From assembly GCA_913020435.1 (NCBI GenBank), contig CAJVZZ010000009.1:50856-114855 (forward strand): 64,000 nt of DNA. The letters are read 5' to 3'. Source of the stretch: an uncultured Flavobacteriales bacterium. Its GTDB lineage: Bacteria; Bacteroidota; Bacteroidia; Flavobacteriales_G; Salibacteraceae. This document shows positions 40,718 through 50,539 of this stretch, piece by piece. The notes below the pieces were generated by a model. The model ran no database searches and was not told the origin of the DNA. It saw only the letters and a program-made list of their open reading frames with translations. Each line of letters starts with the position of its first letter. The first letter of the stretch is position 1. The translations under genes were made by a program, and so were the position numbers.

Positions 40718-41759
40718 ATTAAAACTATACAAAAAGTATTTTACCTCCTTTTTTCCTTCTTCATTGTTGCGTGTTCGCGATTAGCTAAATTATATCAAGA
40801 AGAGCAACGGATAATAAACATTGTTGAATCAGTAAACATTAACTTATCTGCTTATGTTTTAAAAATGGCAACGCAGTATTTTGAATTGATTAACCCAATA
40901 AAGCAAGCGGTTTTGAATAAAGAGCTTGTTAAGCCAGGTCAAGTTTTGTATCATGATAAAATACTTTCGAAAAGTGGGAATATTTCATGCAATTCTTGTC
41001 ACAACGCAGAGGCTTTCGGAGCATATAATTTACCAACATCAACAGGAGATTAGCAAAAGAATTGCGACAGAAACTCGCCAACTGTTTTGAATGCTAGTGA
41101 CCATATAGCTCAATTTTGGTGTGTAAGGTCTCCTGAAATTGAAGACCAAGCAGGAATGCGAATTTTGAATCCTATGGAAATGAATATTCCGAACGAACAA
41201 CTTTTAATGGACCATATAGAGTAAGTAAAATTTATTTTTAAAGGCCTTACCAAAGAAGTTAAACCCAATTTCGTATTTTGAGATTACTAATACTATTGGT
41301 GCGTTTGAAAGAACGTTAGTTAATTCTTCACGATTTGATGAGTTTTTAAAAGGAAATGAGGAGGTGCTCACAAAAAAAGAGAAGCAAGGAGTGTCCTTTT
41401 TTGTAAAAGCAGGTTGCAAAAGGCGGCATAATGGCAAATTATTAGGGGGTAAACTCTTACCAAAAACTAGGAGTAACGGTCGACCGGATATACACAAAAA
41501 GTAAACCGTGCGATGAAAGACGTTTTAAAGAAACTCCTGAACCTTCAGAGAGGTATGTATTTAAGGTGCCAAGCCAAAAAATATAAGCGAAACCGTTCCT
41601 TATTATTACGATGGATCGGTGGGAAAGCTTGATGATACGGATAGATATAGACCCGTCTAAGGAACAGGCTCACTCCACCGATAAATGTCTTGAATCTATC
41701 AAAGGGACATTGACTTCAGACGTAAAAAATAAACCGGAAGAATTAGCGCAGAATAAATA
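40718..41759 (+). pseudogene. Decayed di-heme cytochrome-c peroxidase (MauG/CcpA-like) lipoprotein
   Basis: Frame-by-frame remnants in order: YLLFSFFIVACS lipobox; LVKPGQVLYHDKILSKSGNISCNSCHNAEAFGAY..STGD*; NSPTVLNASDHIAQFWC; EIEDQAGMRILNPMEMNIPNEQL; EITNTIGAFERTLVNSSRFDEFLKGNEEVLTKKEKQGVSFFVKAGCKRRHNGKLLGG; RYVFKVPSQKI*; ETVPYYYDGSVGKL. Several stops and frameshifts. Confidence 0.88.
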
Positions 41760-41797
41760 GTCTGATATTCTATTCTTAGAGGCTTCATTTTAAATAA

Positions 41798-41805
41798 TAT
41801 TTTTG
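41798..41805 (+). promoter_or_regulatory. Putative -7 promoter element
   Basis: TATTTTTG matches TAnnTTTG upstream of the epimerase/TDH gene. Confidence 0.35.
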
Positions 41806-41825
41806 CCGTTCATCATTGAACGTAT

Positions 41826-42764
41826 ATGGTAGAAAAAATATTAATAATAGGTTCTCTTGGTCAGGTTGGCCAGGAGTTATTCGAAAGTCTAAAATCAAGT
41901 TATGGAGCTTCTAATGTTATTGCTTCTGACGTAAAGGATGGAGTAAATATAGAAGGAAGGTATGAGAAGCTTGATATTTTGGATAAAAGCGCCCTATTTG
42001 ATTTAGTAAAGAAAAACGGAATTACTCAAGTCTATAACCTTGCAGCACTATTGTCGGCAACTGCTGAAAAGCACCCGCGTTTTGGTTGGGACCTTACTAT
42101 TGAAGGACAGTTTAATGTGCTAAACCTTGCTAAGGAGGGACACATTAAAAAGATATTTTGGCCAAGTTCTATAGCGGTTTTTGGCCCTACTACACCGAAA
42201 GACCAAACTCCTCAACAAACTATTATTGAGCCTAATACAGTTTACGGTATCGGGAAATTAGCCGGAGAAATGTGGAATAAATACTACTTTGAAAAGTACG
42301 GAGTAGATGTTCGCGGAGTTCGATTTCCTGGGTTAATAGGCTGGAAGAGTCTGCCCGGAGGAGGAACTACGGATTATGCAGTAGATATTTTTTATAGTGC
42401 GCTTCGTGGTGAAAAGTTTGATTGTTTTTTGAGAGAAGATACTGAGCTACCGATGATGCATATGGAAGATGCTATTCGGGCAACTCGTGAAATAATGGAG
42501 GCATCAGCAGATGAGGTTAAGTTAAGAACCTGCTACAATATTGCAGCAATGAATTTTGACCCAAAAGGATTAGCAGCTGAGATAAAAGCAAGAATTCCTG
42601 ATTTTGAGATCAGTTACAACCCTGATTTCAGGCAAGATATTGCAGCTACATGGCCAAGGTCAATAGAAGATTCACCGGCTAGGAATGATTGGAGCTGGAA
42701 AGAGAAGTACGATTTAAAGGGATTGGTGGACAATATGATTGAAAACCTAAAGGGTAAAGTTTAA
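41826..42764 (+). CDS. L-threonine 3-dehydrogenase (SDR/epimerase type)
   Basis: ILIIGSLGQVGQEL Rossmann motif; YNLAALLSATAEKHP; VRGVRFPGLIGWKSLPGGGTTDYAVDIFY. Confidence 0.85.
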   Translation: MVEKILIIGSLGQVGQELFESLKSSYGASNVIASDVKDGVNIEGRYEKLDILDKSALFDLVKKNGITQVYNLAALLSATAEKHPRFGWDLTIEGQFNVLNLAKEGHIKKIFWPSSIAVFGPTTPKDQTPQQTIIEPNTVYGIGKLAGEMWNKYYFEKYGVDVRGVRFPGLIGWKSLPGGGTTDYAVDIFYSALRGEKFDCFLREDTELPMMHMEDAIRATREIMEASADEVKLRTCYNIAAMNFDPKGLAAEIKARIPDFEISYNPDFRQDIAATWPRSIEDSPARNDWSWKEKYDLKGLVDNMIENLKGKV

Positions 42765-42765
42765 T

Positions 42766-43767
42766 ATGCGAATAATAATTTCGAGTTGTTTGATTTTGTT
42801 TATCGTTCTTGGTTGTGCTGATGATTCAAAAGAAAGAGCTAAAAAGACAAAAATAATTCCGTCTGCTGTTTTTATGCCCATTGAAAAACCTGCTTTTAAT
42901 GTTGATAGCGCCTATGTTTATATTGTTGAACAAGTTGGATTTGGCCCTAGAGTTCCAGGCACTAATGCGCATTTAAAAGCAGTAGAGTATTTTGAAAAAC
43001 AATTCCTAAAATGGAATTGGCAAACTACCGTACAGCTGGGTAAGTCTACCACATTTAATGGAAAGAAAATTGCCATAAAAAATGTAATAGCAAGATTAGA
43101 TACTAATAATAAAAATCGGGTTTTATTAATGGCTCATTGGGATTCAAGACCATTTGCTGATCGCGATGAAACGAGAAAAACAGAAGCAATTGATGGCGCC
43201 AATGATGGGGCATCTGGTGTTGGTGTACTTATGGAAATTGCAAGAGTCATTTCAAGCTCAGATATTCAACCAAAGGTTGGAATCGATATTATTTTATTTG
43301 ATGCTGAAGATTACGGTCAACCCTCTGGAATGATGGCTGACCAAACAGGTGAAACATGGTGCTTGGGGTCTCAATATTGGGCAAAGAATTTAAGTGACAA
43401 TTATGTTCGACCTAAGTATGGGATTTTGTTAGATATGGTTGGAGCGAAGGAGGCTGTTTTTCCAAAAGAAGGAGTTTCAATGCAATACAACCCTCAACTT
43501 GTAAATAAAGTTTGGTATTTGGCAAATAAGTTAGGTTACGGAAAGTATTTTATTCAAGAAGAAGCTAAAGGAGGCATAACGGATGATCATGTATACGTTA
43601 ACAGAATTGCGAACATCCCAAGTATCGACATTATTCATTACGACCCTTATCAAGGCGATTTTGGGTCATTCCACCACCGACATTCAGATGACATTGATGT
43701 CATTGATAAATCTACGTTGGAAGCAGTCGGAAAAGTGGTTTTAGAAACCATATATAGAGAAAAGTAA
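42766..43767 (+). CDS. M28 peptidase / glutaminyl-peptide cyclotransferase-like lipoprotein
   Basis: VLLMAHWDSRPFADRD; DGANDGASGVGVLMEIAR; IILFDAEDYGQ; lipobox IVLGC. Confidence 0.85.
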   Translation: MRIIISSCLILFIVLGCADDSKERAKKTKIIPSAVFMPIEKPAFNVDSAYVYIVEQVGFGPRVPGTNAHLKAVEYFEKQFLKWNWQTTVQLGKSTTFNGKKIAIKNVIARLDTNNKNRVLLMAHWDSRPFADRDETRKTEAIDGANDGASGVGVLMEIARVISSSDIQPKVGIDIILFDAEDYGQPSGMMADQTGETWCLGSQYWAKNLSDNYVRPKYGILLDMVGAKEAVFPKEGVSMQYNPQLVNKVWYLANKLGYGKYFIQEEAKGGITDDHVYVNRIANIPSIDIIHYDPYQGDFGSFHHRHSDDIDVIDKSTLEAVGKVVLETIYREK

Positions 43768-43927
43768 ACGTAGTTTAATATTTCGGTTATCTTAAAAAGT
43801 ACAAGTATTCTGAAGAATTGTACAATAATTTAAACTTATCTCACCTTACATTTGTTAACAGAAATTAGGGATTGGTGTGTAATCACACATTTGTTAAGTA
43901 ACTCCTGGAGTTAAAAAAACAGTAAAA

Positions 43928-44740
43928 ATGAAATTATCAATACGTATTGTTAGAAGTACTGGAATAGCAGCTTTGGGCGGACTATTTCTTGGGGGACTGT
44001 TATCAAATTCAAATCAGTCGGCACCTTCAGGATACACCGGTTCACCTGCAGATGGGAAAACATGTGGAACAAACGGAGGATGTCATGGCGGAGGAACTAC
44101 GTTAGACAACAATATGATTTCTTCTGATATTCCAACAGAAGGATATACTCCAGGTACAGAATATAATGTTACAATAACTGTAGCGCAAGTAGGAATTAGC
44201 AAGTTTGGGTTTTCGTTTTCTGCTCAGAAAGATGATGGAACTCAGCTGGGAACTCTAATAGCAGGATCGGGAACTAATATTGTGAATACAAAATATATGA
44301 GTCATAAACCCTCAAGCACTGCAGGTGCAAATGGCAGAAAGGCATGGCCTTTTAAATGGACTGCTCCACTAGCGGGAACAGGGTTAGTAAGTTTTTATGC
44401 AACTGGAAATGCAGCTAATTCAATGTCTAATACTGCAGGAGATAAAATATATTCTATGAAATCTGTTTTTATTGAGAAAGGTGGAGACCCATCGACGGTC
44501 TCGGTTGCTGAAGTTAAAGGACGAAACATTTCGATTTATCCAAATCCAGCTCAAAATATAGTTTGGATAGAATCAGAACAATCTGAAGAGGTTCGAGTGA
44601 TAAACTTAAATGGAGAATTAGTCAAAACTATATTTATTGGAAAAGGAAAAAACCAAGTTGATATTACAGACTTAAATTACGGTGTATATAGAGTGAAAAA
44701 TGACGAAGGCAGTTTAAATCAAACGCTAATTAAATTATAA
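43928..44740 (+). CDS. Reeler-like / choice-of-anchor domain protein with T9SS sorting domain
   Basis: GYTGSPADGKTCGTNGGCHGGGT; C-terminal IYPNPAQNIVWIESE...GVYRVKNDEGSLNQTLIKL. Confidence 0.8.
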   Translation: MKLSIRIVRSTGIAALGGLFLGGLLSNSNQSAPSGYTGSPADGKTCGTNGGCHGGGTTLDNNMISSDIPTEGYTPGTEYNVTITVAQVGISKFGFSFSAQKDDGTQLGTLIAGSGTNIVNTKYMSHKPSSTAGANGRKAWPFKWTAPLAGTGLVSFYATGNAANSMSNTAGDKIYSMKSVFIEKGGDPSTVSVAEVKGRNISIYPNPAQNIVWIESEQSEEVRVINLNGELVKTIFIGKGKNQVDITDLNYGVYRVKNDEGSLNQTLIKL

Positions 44741-44741
44741 G

Positions 44742-45197
44742 TTATTCAACGTTTTCAATTCGTAGACCGATTTCCTTTATTCCTTTAAGGTCCTCATCTC
44801 TCATTACTTGCATAAACATAAAGCTGTAATTTCCCGCTTTAGGAAATTGGACCTTACGTTGAAACATAATTTGGTGAGTGACTAAACCACCGGAGGTTGT
44901 CCCTAGCCATTTACCGGATCGGTCGCACAGAATAAATTCTAGTGTGTCCTTCTCTGTTTTTCCATTGGGCAACGTTAATTCAGAAAGCACATACAGATTA
45001 CTATATTTATAATTTAGATTGTTTCTGAGGTTGAAATAGATATTTTTCGCCTTTTCTGTTTCTTTAATTTCTACAGCAAAAGAAACTGCTTCAGCGACAT
45101 TCCAAACTCCCTCTGTTATCGGCATATTTTCTTCAAATACACGTGTTGTATCACAGCCTAATATTAGAAAAGAAATAAACAGCAAAGCGAATTTCAT
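44742..45197 (-). CDS. gldH: Gliding motility lipoprotein GldH
   Basis: Lipobox ILGC; IYFNLRNNLNYKYSNLYVLSELTLPNG...LCDRSGKWLGTTSGGL; adjacency to PSP1 gene. Confidence 0.88.
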   Translation of the reverse strand: MKFALLFISFLILGCDTTRVFEENMPITEGVWNVAEAVSFAVEIKETEKAKNIYFNLRNNLNYKYSNLYVLSELTLPNGKTEKDTLEFILCDRSGKWLGTTSGGLVTHQIMFQRKVQFPKAGNYSFMFMQVMRDEDLKGIKEIGLRIENVE

Positions 45198-46526
45198 CTA
45201 ATTTGTTTTAGGCTTTGACTTGGATTGAGGTTGCTGACTTCCACCGGATTCCTGGTTTTGAGAATTAGCTTGAGCGTTGGACTTTCTCTTCTGGTTAGAG
45301 TGGTTTTTTTTCTGACCTTGTTGATTTCCACCTTGTCCTTGTTTATTGTTTTGAGTATTTTGTGGTGCTTTACCTTGACTTTTACGCTTATTTCTATTTC
45401 TGTTAGTATTTTTTTTCTTGTCTTTAGTATTAAAACGATTTAAGTCATCTTGACCAACAACGTTTTCGTAGTCAGGAAGGTCCTCAACAGGGGCTTCACT
45501 ATATGCAAATTGTTTTAGGCTCTCTGGAAATTTATTGTTTTTATTCATTTCCAATATTTCTTTCACCGTTTCCAGTTTTAGAGGATGAAATACAGAGGGA
45601 TCCTCCTTAGAGTTAAACCACAAGGTTTTTCTGAAAATATCTGTTTTTTGAAGGAAGGCAATACCCTTTTTGGTTTTAAGCTTAACGTCTCCTTCTGGAA
45701 ATTCTTTTAATGCATCTAGATATGAATCAAGTTCATAATTTAAACAACACTTTAGTTTACCACATTGTCCGGCAAGCTTGATCGGGTTTATCGCTAATTG
45801 CTGATAACGAGCTGCTGAAGTTGAAACAGATCGAAAGTCGGTTAGCCAAGTAGAGCAGCATAATTCGCGGCCACAACTACCAATTCCACCAACACGTGCT
45901 GCCTCTTGCCGAGCGCCAATTTGTTTCATTTCAACACGAACCTTGTACGTACCAGCGAATTTTTTAATCAACTCCCTAAAGTCAACACGACTTTCGGAGG
46001 TATAGTAAAAGATTGCTTTGGTTCCGTCGCCTTGATATTCAACATCCGAAATCTTCATATCCAATTTGAGACTAGTCGCAGCTTTTCTGGCACTGACCAT
46101 GGTATCGTTCTCTTTCTTTTGAACCTCTTGCCACAAGTCAATATCTTCTTGAGTAGCAATTCTAATTACTCTACTTAATGAGTTAATATTTGTCTTGGGG
46201 TTTTTTCGAGTAAGCTGAACCCTTACTAGCTCTCCAGTAAGCGTTACTGCGCCTACATCAGTTCCATGGCTAGCTTCAACCATTACTATATCACCTACCG
46301 AAGGTGTTATACTCGTGCCATATCTAAAATATTCTTTTCGAGTATTTTTAAATCGCACTTCAATAAGAGGGGTTGAATTAACTGCTGAGCTTTCCATTCC
46401 AGCTAACCAATCAAAAACCTCTAATTTTCCGCAACCACCTGAACTACAATTCCCGTTATTTTCGCAACCGGCAGGAGTTCCACCTGAGCTACCGCATGCT
46501 CCACTTGAGCAACTTCCACACCCCAT
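45198..46526 (-). CDS. ricT: PSP1 / RicT domain-containing protein
   Basis: VVMVEASHGTDVGAVTLTGE-like PSP1; ARVGGIGSCGRELCC; QCGKLKCCLNYE; Cys-rich N-terminus and Lys/Asn/Gln-rich tail. Confidence 0.88.
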   Translation of the reverse strand: MGCGSCSSGACGSSGGTPAGCENNGNCSSGGCGKLEVFDWLAGMESSAVNSTPLIEVRFKNTRKEYFRYGTSITPSVGDIVMVEASHGTDVGAVTLTGELVRVQLTRKNPKTNINSLSRVIRIATQEDIDLWQEVQKKENDTMVSARKAATSLKLDMKISDVEYQGDGTKAIFYYTSESRVDFRELIKKFAGTYKVRVEMKQIGARQEAARVGGIGSCGRELCCSTWLTDFRSVSTSAARYQQLAINPIKLAGQCGKLKCCLNYELDSYLDALKEFPEGDVKLKTKKGIAFLQKTDIFRKTLWFNSKEDPSVFHPLKLETVKEILEMNKNNKFPESLKQFAYSEAPVEDLPDYENVVGQDDLNRFNTKDKKKNTNRNRNKRKSQGKAPQNTQNNKQGQGGNQQGQKKNHSNQKRKSNAQANSQNQESGGSQQPQSKSKPKTN

Positions 46527-46620
46527 TAATAATATATATTGAGAGCTTTCTATTAAGTAAGAAAGCAACTTAGGTTCTACAATAACTACAAAGTTATCAT
46601 AAACAAGTTGTGATTTTCTT

Positions 46621-47769
46621 CTATTTTTTTGGATGAATATTGGTCAAAATAATCAATGAAACATCCATTAAAACTATCTTAGAATTACAATTTCTTCCAA
46701 TATCGAAAAGCGCATTCTCAAAGGCCGATACAAACTCCTGACAGTTATTAGCGGTTACATATTTAGAGAATTTTTTAATAAACCCAGTTTCGGTTTCCTC
46801 AATAAGCTGAAGTTCAGGACCGCCGTAATTAAGAATGATGCTTTCTCTAAAAACGTGTAACCCATATTGTAGAAAAAGTTTCAAATTTTCACGATTTTGC
46901 CGGTTCATTTTATCGAGCCACTTAAATATTGAAGCCATGTCTTTTTTGAAACAGAAACGCATCCAAATAGAAAAATTTTCATGATTGAATTCAATTTGTT
47001 TGTCGTGTCGGATTAACTCGAACGCTTTGTTAAGGTTGCCCTCACTTAATCTGATGATTGTATTTAGTTGCGTTTCAGTTAAATTGTTATTCGATGCCAA
47101 AGCTTTTTTCATTGACTGATTATCAATTGAAGAAAACCTTACAAATTGGCAGCGGGAAAGAAGAGTTGGCAAAATTTGCTCGGTACTTTGAGCAATGAGA
47201 ATGAAAATTGTTTTTTCTGGAGGCTCCTCCAGCAATTTTAGAAGTTTATTAGCAGCGGATGGATGAATACGTTCTGCCATCCAAATCACCATGAATTTGT
47301 ATTCGCTTTCAAATGGCTTTAGACTCAGCTTCTTCATAATAGCTGAACTTTCATGCACGGAAATACTTCCTTGACTTTTTAGCAAACCAATATGATTATA
47401 CCAAGCGTTTAGATTCATATATGGCATTTCCAAAACAGCCGCTCTCCATAAATGAATAAAATCATCACTAACAAGCTTTTGACTAGAAATGCCGTCGGTT
47501 TTATTGATAGGAAAGGAAAAATGTAGATCGGGATGAATTAATTTTTCGATTTTTAAGTCACCATATGAATTAGAACTTTCTTGCCATTTTCCATTTTTTA
47601 TATGTTGAACAATGGTTTTGATATATGCAATTGCCATAGGCAGAGTGCCGCTACCCTCTGGGCCACAAAAAATTTGAGCATGTGGTATTCTGCCATTTTT
47701 TAAGGCATCTAACAAATGAGTTTTTATCTTCTCGTTTCCAAATATGTGCTCTAATTCCATATATGTCAA
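46621..47769 (-). CDS. holB: DNA polymerase III delta-prime subunit-like protein
   Basis: LLDALKNGRIPHAQIFCGPEGSG; AANKLLKLLEEPPEKTIFILIAQ; LPTLLSRCQ. Confidence 0.88.
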   Translation of the reverse strand: MTYMELEHIFGNEKIKTHLLDALKNGRIPHAQIFCGPEGSGTLPMAIAYIKTIVQHIKNGKWQESSNSYGDLKIEKLIHPDLHFSFPINKTDGISSQKLVSDDFIHLWRAAVLEMPYMNLNAWYNHIGLLKSQGSISVHESSAIMKKLSLKPFESEYKFMVIWMAERIHPSAANKLLKLLEEPPEKTIFILIAQSTEQILPTLLSRCQFVRFSSIDNQSMKKALASNNNLTETQLNTIIRLSEGNLNKAFELIRHDKQIEFNHENFSIWMRFCFKKDMASIFKWLDKMNRQNRENLKLFLQYGLHVFRESIILNYGGPELQLIEETETGFIKKFSKYVTANNCQEFVSAFENALFDIGRNCNSKIVLMDVSLIILTNIHPKK

Positions 47770-47824
47770 AAGTAGGGAAACGCAATTTTAGACGAACATA
47801 TAGTGCGTGATTTAATTGCCAAAT

Positions 47825-47832
47825 TATCTTTG
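47825..47832 (+). promoter_or_regulatory. Putative -7 promoter element of pgk
   Basis: TATCTTTG matches TAnnTTTG 24 nt before the pgk ATG. Confidence 0.4.
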
Positions 47833-47855
47833 TTGGTTCCATTCAAAAAGGAAGT

Positions 47856-49049
47856 ATGAAAACACTAACAGATTTTTCGTTTAAAGGCAAAAGAGCATTG
47901 ATAAGAGTAGACTTTAATGTCCCCTTTAATGCAAATAAAGAAGTAACAGACGCTACTAGGATGGAAGCCGCTTTGCCAACAGTAAATTATATTCTAGAAA
48001 ATGGAGGTTCGGTAGTTCTAATGTCTCATTTAGGGCGCCCAAGTGACGGGTACGAAGCAGATTTTTCTCTCAGTCATATAGTTCCAAAGCTATCAGAGTT
48101 ATTAGGTAGAGAGGTGGAATTTGCAGGGGATTGTATTGGAGATAAGGCGTTTAGTGTAACTAACAGGCTTAGTGCAGGAAAGATTGTTTTGTTAGAAAAT
48201 TTGCGATTTTACAACGAAGAAAAAAAAGGCAATTCGTCTTTTGCAGAAAAGCTTTCAGGTCATGGGGATATTTATGTAAACGATGCATTTGGCACAGCGC
48301 ATAGAGCTCACGCTAGCACATCAATAATTGCAGGCTTTTTTGAAGGTAATTCATGTTTTGGAAAGTTAATGCAGTCTGAATTGGATAGTATTCGCAGGGT
48401 AATGAAAAATAGTGCAAAACCCTTTACTGCGATAATTGGTGGAGCAAAAGTTTCCAGTAAAATTTCAATTATTCAAAACTTAATGGACAAATTAGACAAT
48501 TTAATTATTGGTGGAGGAATGTCTTACACCTTCATTAAAGCCATGGGTGGCAAGGTTGGTAACTCGTTAGTTGAAGATGATTATTTAGAAGAAGCAAAGG
48601 CAATACTCGACGTTGCTGAAGAAAAGGGAGTCCGTATTTTAATTCCTGAAGATTCTATGATAGCAGATGACTTTAAGAATAATGCAAAACGAAAAATAGT
48701 AGATTCTTCAGAGATTCAAGAAGGCTGGATGGGTTTAGACATAGGCCCAAAGGCAACAGAACAGTATTCGAAATGTATTGAAGAATCAAAAACTATTCTA
48801 TGGAATGGCCCGATGGGAGTTTTTGAGATGGATAACTTTCAGAGTGGGACAAAAAAAATTGCTTATTCAGTTGTTTCGGCAACTGAAAGAGGAGCCTATT
48901 CATTAGTTGGTGGAGGTGATTCAGTGGCTGCGATTAATAAGTACGAATTAAAAGAGCATGTATCTTATGTTTCAACAGGAGGCGGAGCCTTGTTAGAATT
49001 GATTGAAGGGAAAGAATTACCGGGAGTGGCAGCTATTGAAAATCACTAA
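47856..49049 (+). CDS. pgk: Phosphoglycerate kinase
   Basis: RVDFNVPFN; LMSHLGRP; GGAKVSSKI; NGPMGVFE; STGGGALLELIEGKELPGV. Confidence 0.96.
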   Translation: MKTLTDFSFKGKRALIRVDFNVPFNANKEVTDATRMEAALPTVNYILENGGSVVLMSHLGRPSDGYEADFSLSHIVPKLSELLGREVEFAGDCIGDKAFSVTNRLSAGKIVLLENLRFYNEEKKGNSSFAEKLSGHGDIYVNDAFGTAHRAHASTSIIAGFFEGNSCFGKLMQSELDSIRRVMKNSAKPFTAIIGGAKVSSKISIIQNLMDKLDNLIIGGGMSYTFIKAMGGKVGNSLVEDDYLEEAKAILDVAEEKGVRILIPEDSMIADDFKNNAKRKIVDSSEIQEGWMGLDIGPKATEQYSKCIEESKTILWNGPMGVFEMDNFQSGTKKIAYSVVSATERGAYSLVGGGDSVAAINKYELKEHVSYVSTGGGALLELIEGKELPGVAAIENH

Positions 49050-49054
49050 TTAGA

Positions 49055-49612
49055 CTACTCATTTGGTATAAATTCTAGAAATTCTGGTGGATCAGGCAAG
49101 TCCTTCCCAATTTCGAAATCAGAGTACCAATCGGAATCTTTAAAAACGGGCACTACTAATGGTGCAATTGAAGCGGTTGGAGCATATAGATAAGAGGTGT
49201 TTTTCTGTTTTTTCGGAATAAATTCCCAACGCTGATCTAACGCTTCAACCACAATTAGAAATACACTAAGGATAAGTGCCATTTTAAGAATACCAAATAC
49301 AGCACCACCAGCTTTATTTAGCAGCTTCATCGCTACCAAATTCACCACTTTTTCTAACATTTTTGCAATAAAATATACTGCACCAAGGATTAATAAAAAA
49401 GTGACAATAAATGCTGCTAGCTCCATGGCATTGCCTGTAAGGTTAATGTGTTCACCAAGAACAGCTGCAGTTTTGTGCGAAAAATGAACACCGCCATAAA
49501 TCCCTAAAACGAGACCAACTAAACTCGCAATTTCTATAATCAAACCACGGGTAAACCCTTTGTATAGTCCATACAATAATGGAACGGCTAAGATAATATC
49601 GAGTGTATTCAC
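49055..49612 (-). CDS. CvpA family protein
   Basis: LDIILAVPLLYGLYKGFTRGLIIEIASLVGLVLGIYGG. Confidence 0.85.
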   Translation of the reverse strand: MNTLDIILAVPLLYGLYKGFTRGLIIEIASLVGLVLGIYGGVHFSHKTAAVLGEHINLTGNAMELAAFIVTFLLILGAVYFIAKMLEKVVNLVAMKLLNKAGGAVFGILKMALILSVFLIVVEALDQRWEFIPKKQKNTSYLYAPTASIAPLVVPVFKDSDWYSDFEIGKDLPDPPEFLEFIPNE

Positions 49613-49704
49613 AATGTCAAATGTAGAATGGGCTTTGCATAAATAAATGGGTTACTGGTTTTGTTATGAAGGAAATGAGGTTAAAAACCAATTAGTTTTG
49701 CCAT

Positions 49705-50034
49705 GTGATGGAAATGGACATTCGATGGAATAAAGCAATGGAAAAGTTAGAGGCTGATTTTGGCACTGACTTAGACTTACAATCTGTACTATTTATTATA
49801 GGGCTACAGGAGTTGGGTTTTATAAAACACAAAATTAATAAAAGACAAAAACTTGAAGTACTTCACGTGGCAGTTTGCCGACTGCTCAGTGATTATGGGT
49901 TTTATGAGTTTGAAGGCTATGATGTAGATAAGTGGCCACATTATAAAAGAACTCAGAAGCTCCCTCACTTAAAAAGCGATGACCAACAAAAACTATTGAA
50001 AGAAGCGGTTGTTGTATACTTAGAGAAAATCTAA
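49705..50034 (+). CDS. Conserved hypothetical protein
   Basis: 109-aa ORF with coding-like composition (QSVLFIIGLQELGFIKHKINKRQKLEVLHVAVCRLLSDYGFYEF). Confidence 0.7.
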   Translation: MMEMDIRWNKAMEKLEADFGTDLDLQSVLFIIGLQELGFIKHKINKRQKLEVLHVAVCRLLSDYGFYEFEGYDVDKWPHYKRTQKLPHLKSDDQQKLLKEAVVVYLEKI

Positions 50035-50477
50035 TTAGATTCACATTTACCTAGAACGAAAATCTCTTCGGTGACTTCGTTAGATTCTAATGTGATAAAT
50101 CCATCAGCGCACAAAGTATCGCCAACAATAATTACTTCATTATCTGGAAATACTCCTATTTCTCGCTCTTCAGTGTTGTATTTAAGCACTGATACTCGAA
50201 GAACAGAAGGATTAGTGAAATCAAAGTTAACTTTACCTACTCCATCAGTATATTGAGTATCAGCAATATTACATTCTACAGAAACATCTGTACGTTGAAC
50301 ACAAAATAAAATCACTTTAGCATCAGCGATCGCAGTTCCCGTGCTATCAACAATGGTAATTTCTGCTTTCGGGTCCTCTACAGGCTTTTTACACGACTGA
50401 GTAGCTAAAGCTGCAACTAGCATTATGCAAGTTGTCAATGTTATGTTTGAAATCATCTTTTTGAAAAACTCTGACAT
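50031..50477 (-). CDS. Hypothetical lipoprotein with Ig-like fold
   Basis: Lipobox ALATQSCKKP; ITIVDSTGTAIADAKVILF. Confidence 0.65.
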   Translation of the reverse strand: MSEFFKKMISNITLTTCIMLVAALATQSCKKPVEDPKAEITIVDSTGTAIADAKVILFCVQRTDVSVECNIADTQYTDGVGKVNFDFTNPSVLRVSVLKYNTEEREIGVFPDNEVIIVGDTLCADGFITLESNEVTEEIFVLGKCESN

Positions 50478-50539
50478 AGAATTCTAATTTTACGTTCGCA
50501 AATATAGGAATTATCAATTCTAAAGATTCAAGTCAGTTT

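Noticed and set aside
40718-41759. Small cytochrome-like gene at 40865-41053 as an intact CDS
   Set aside because: It is only the N-terminal part of a decayed peroxidase; downstream frames contain the remaining protein.
43860-43890. Short inverted repeat gtgtg-taat-cacac as an operator
   Set aside because: Only a 5-bp stem; expected by chance in AT-rich DNA and no regulator nearby.
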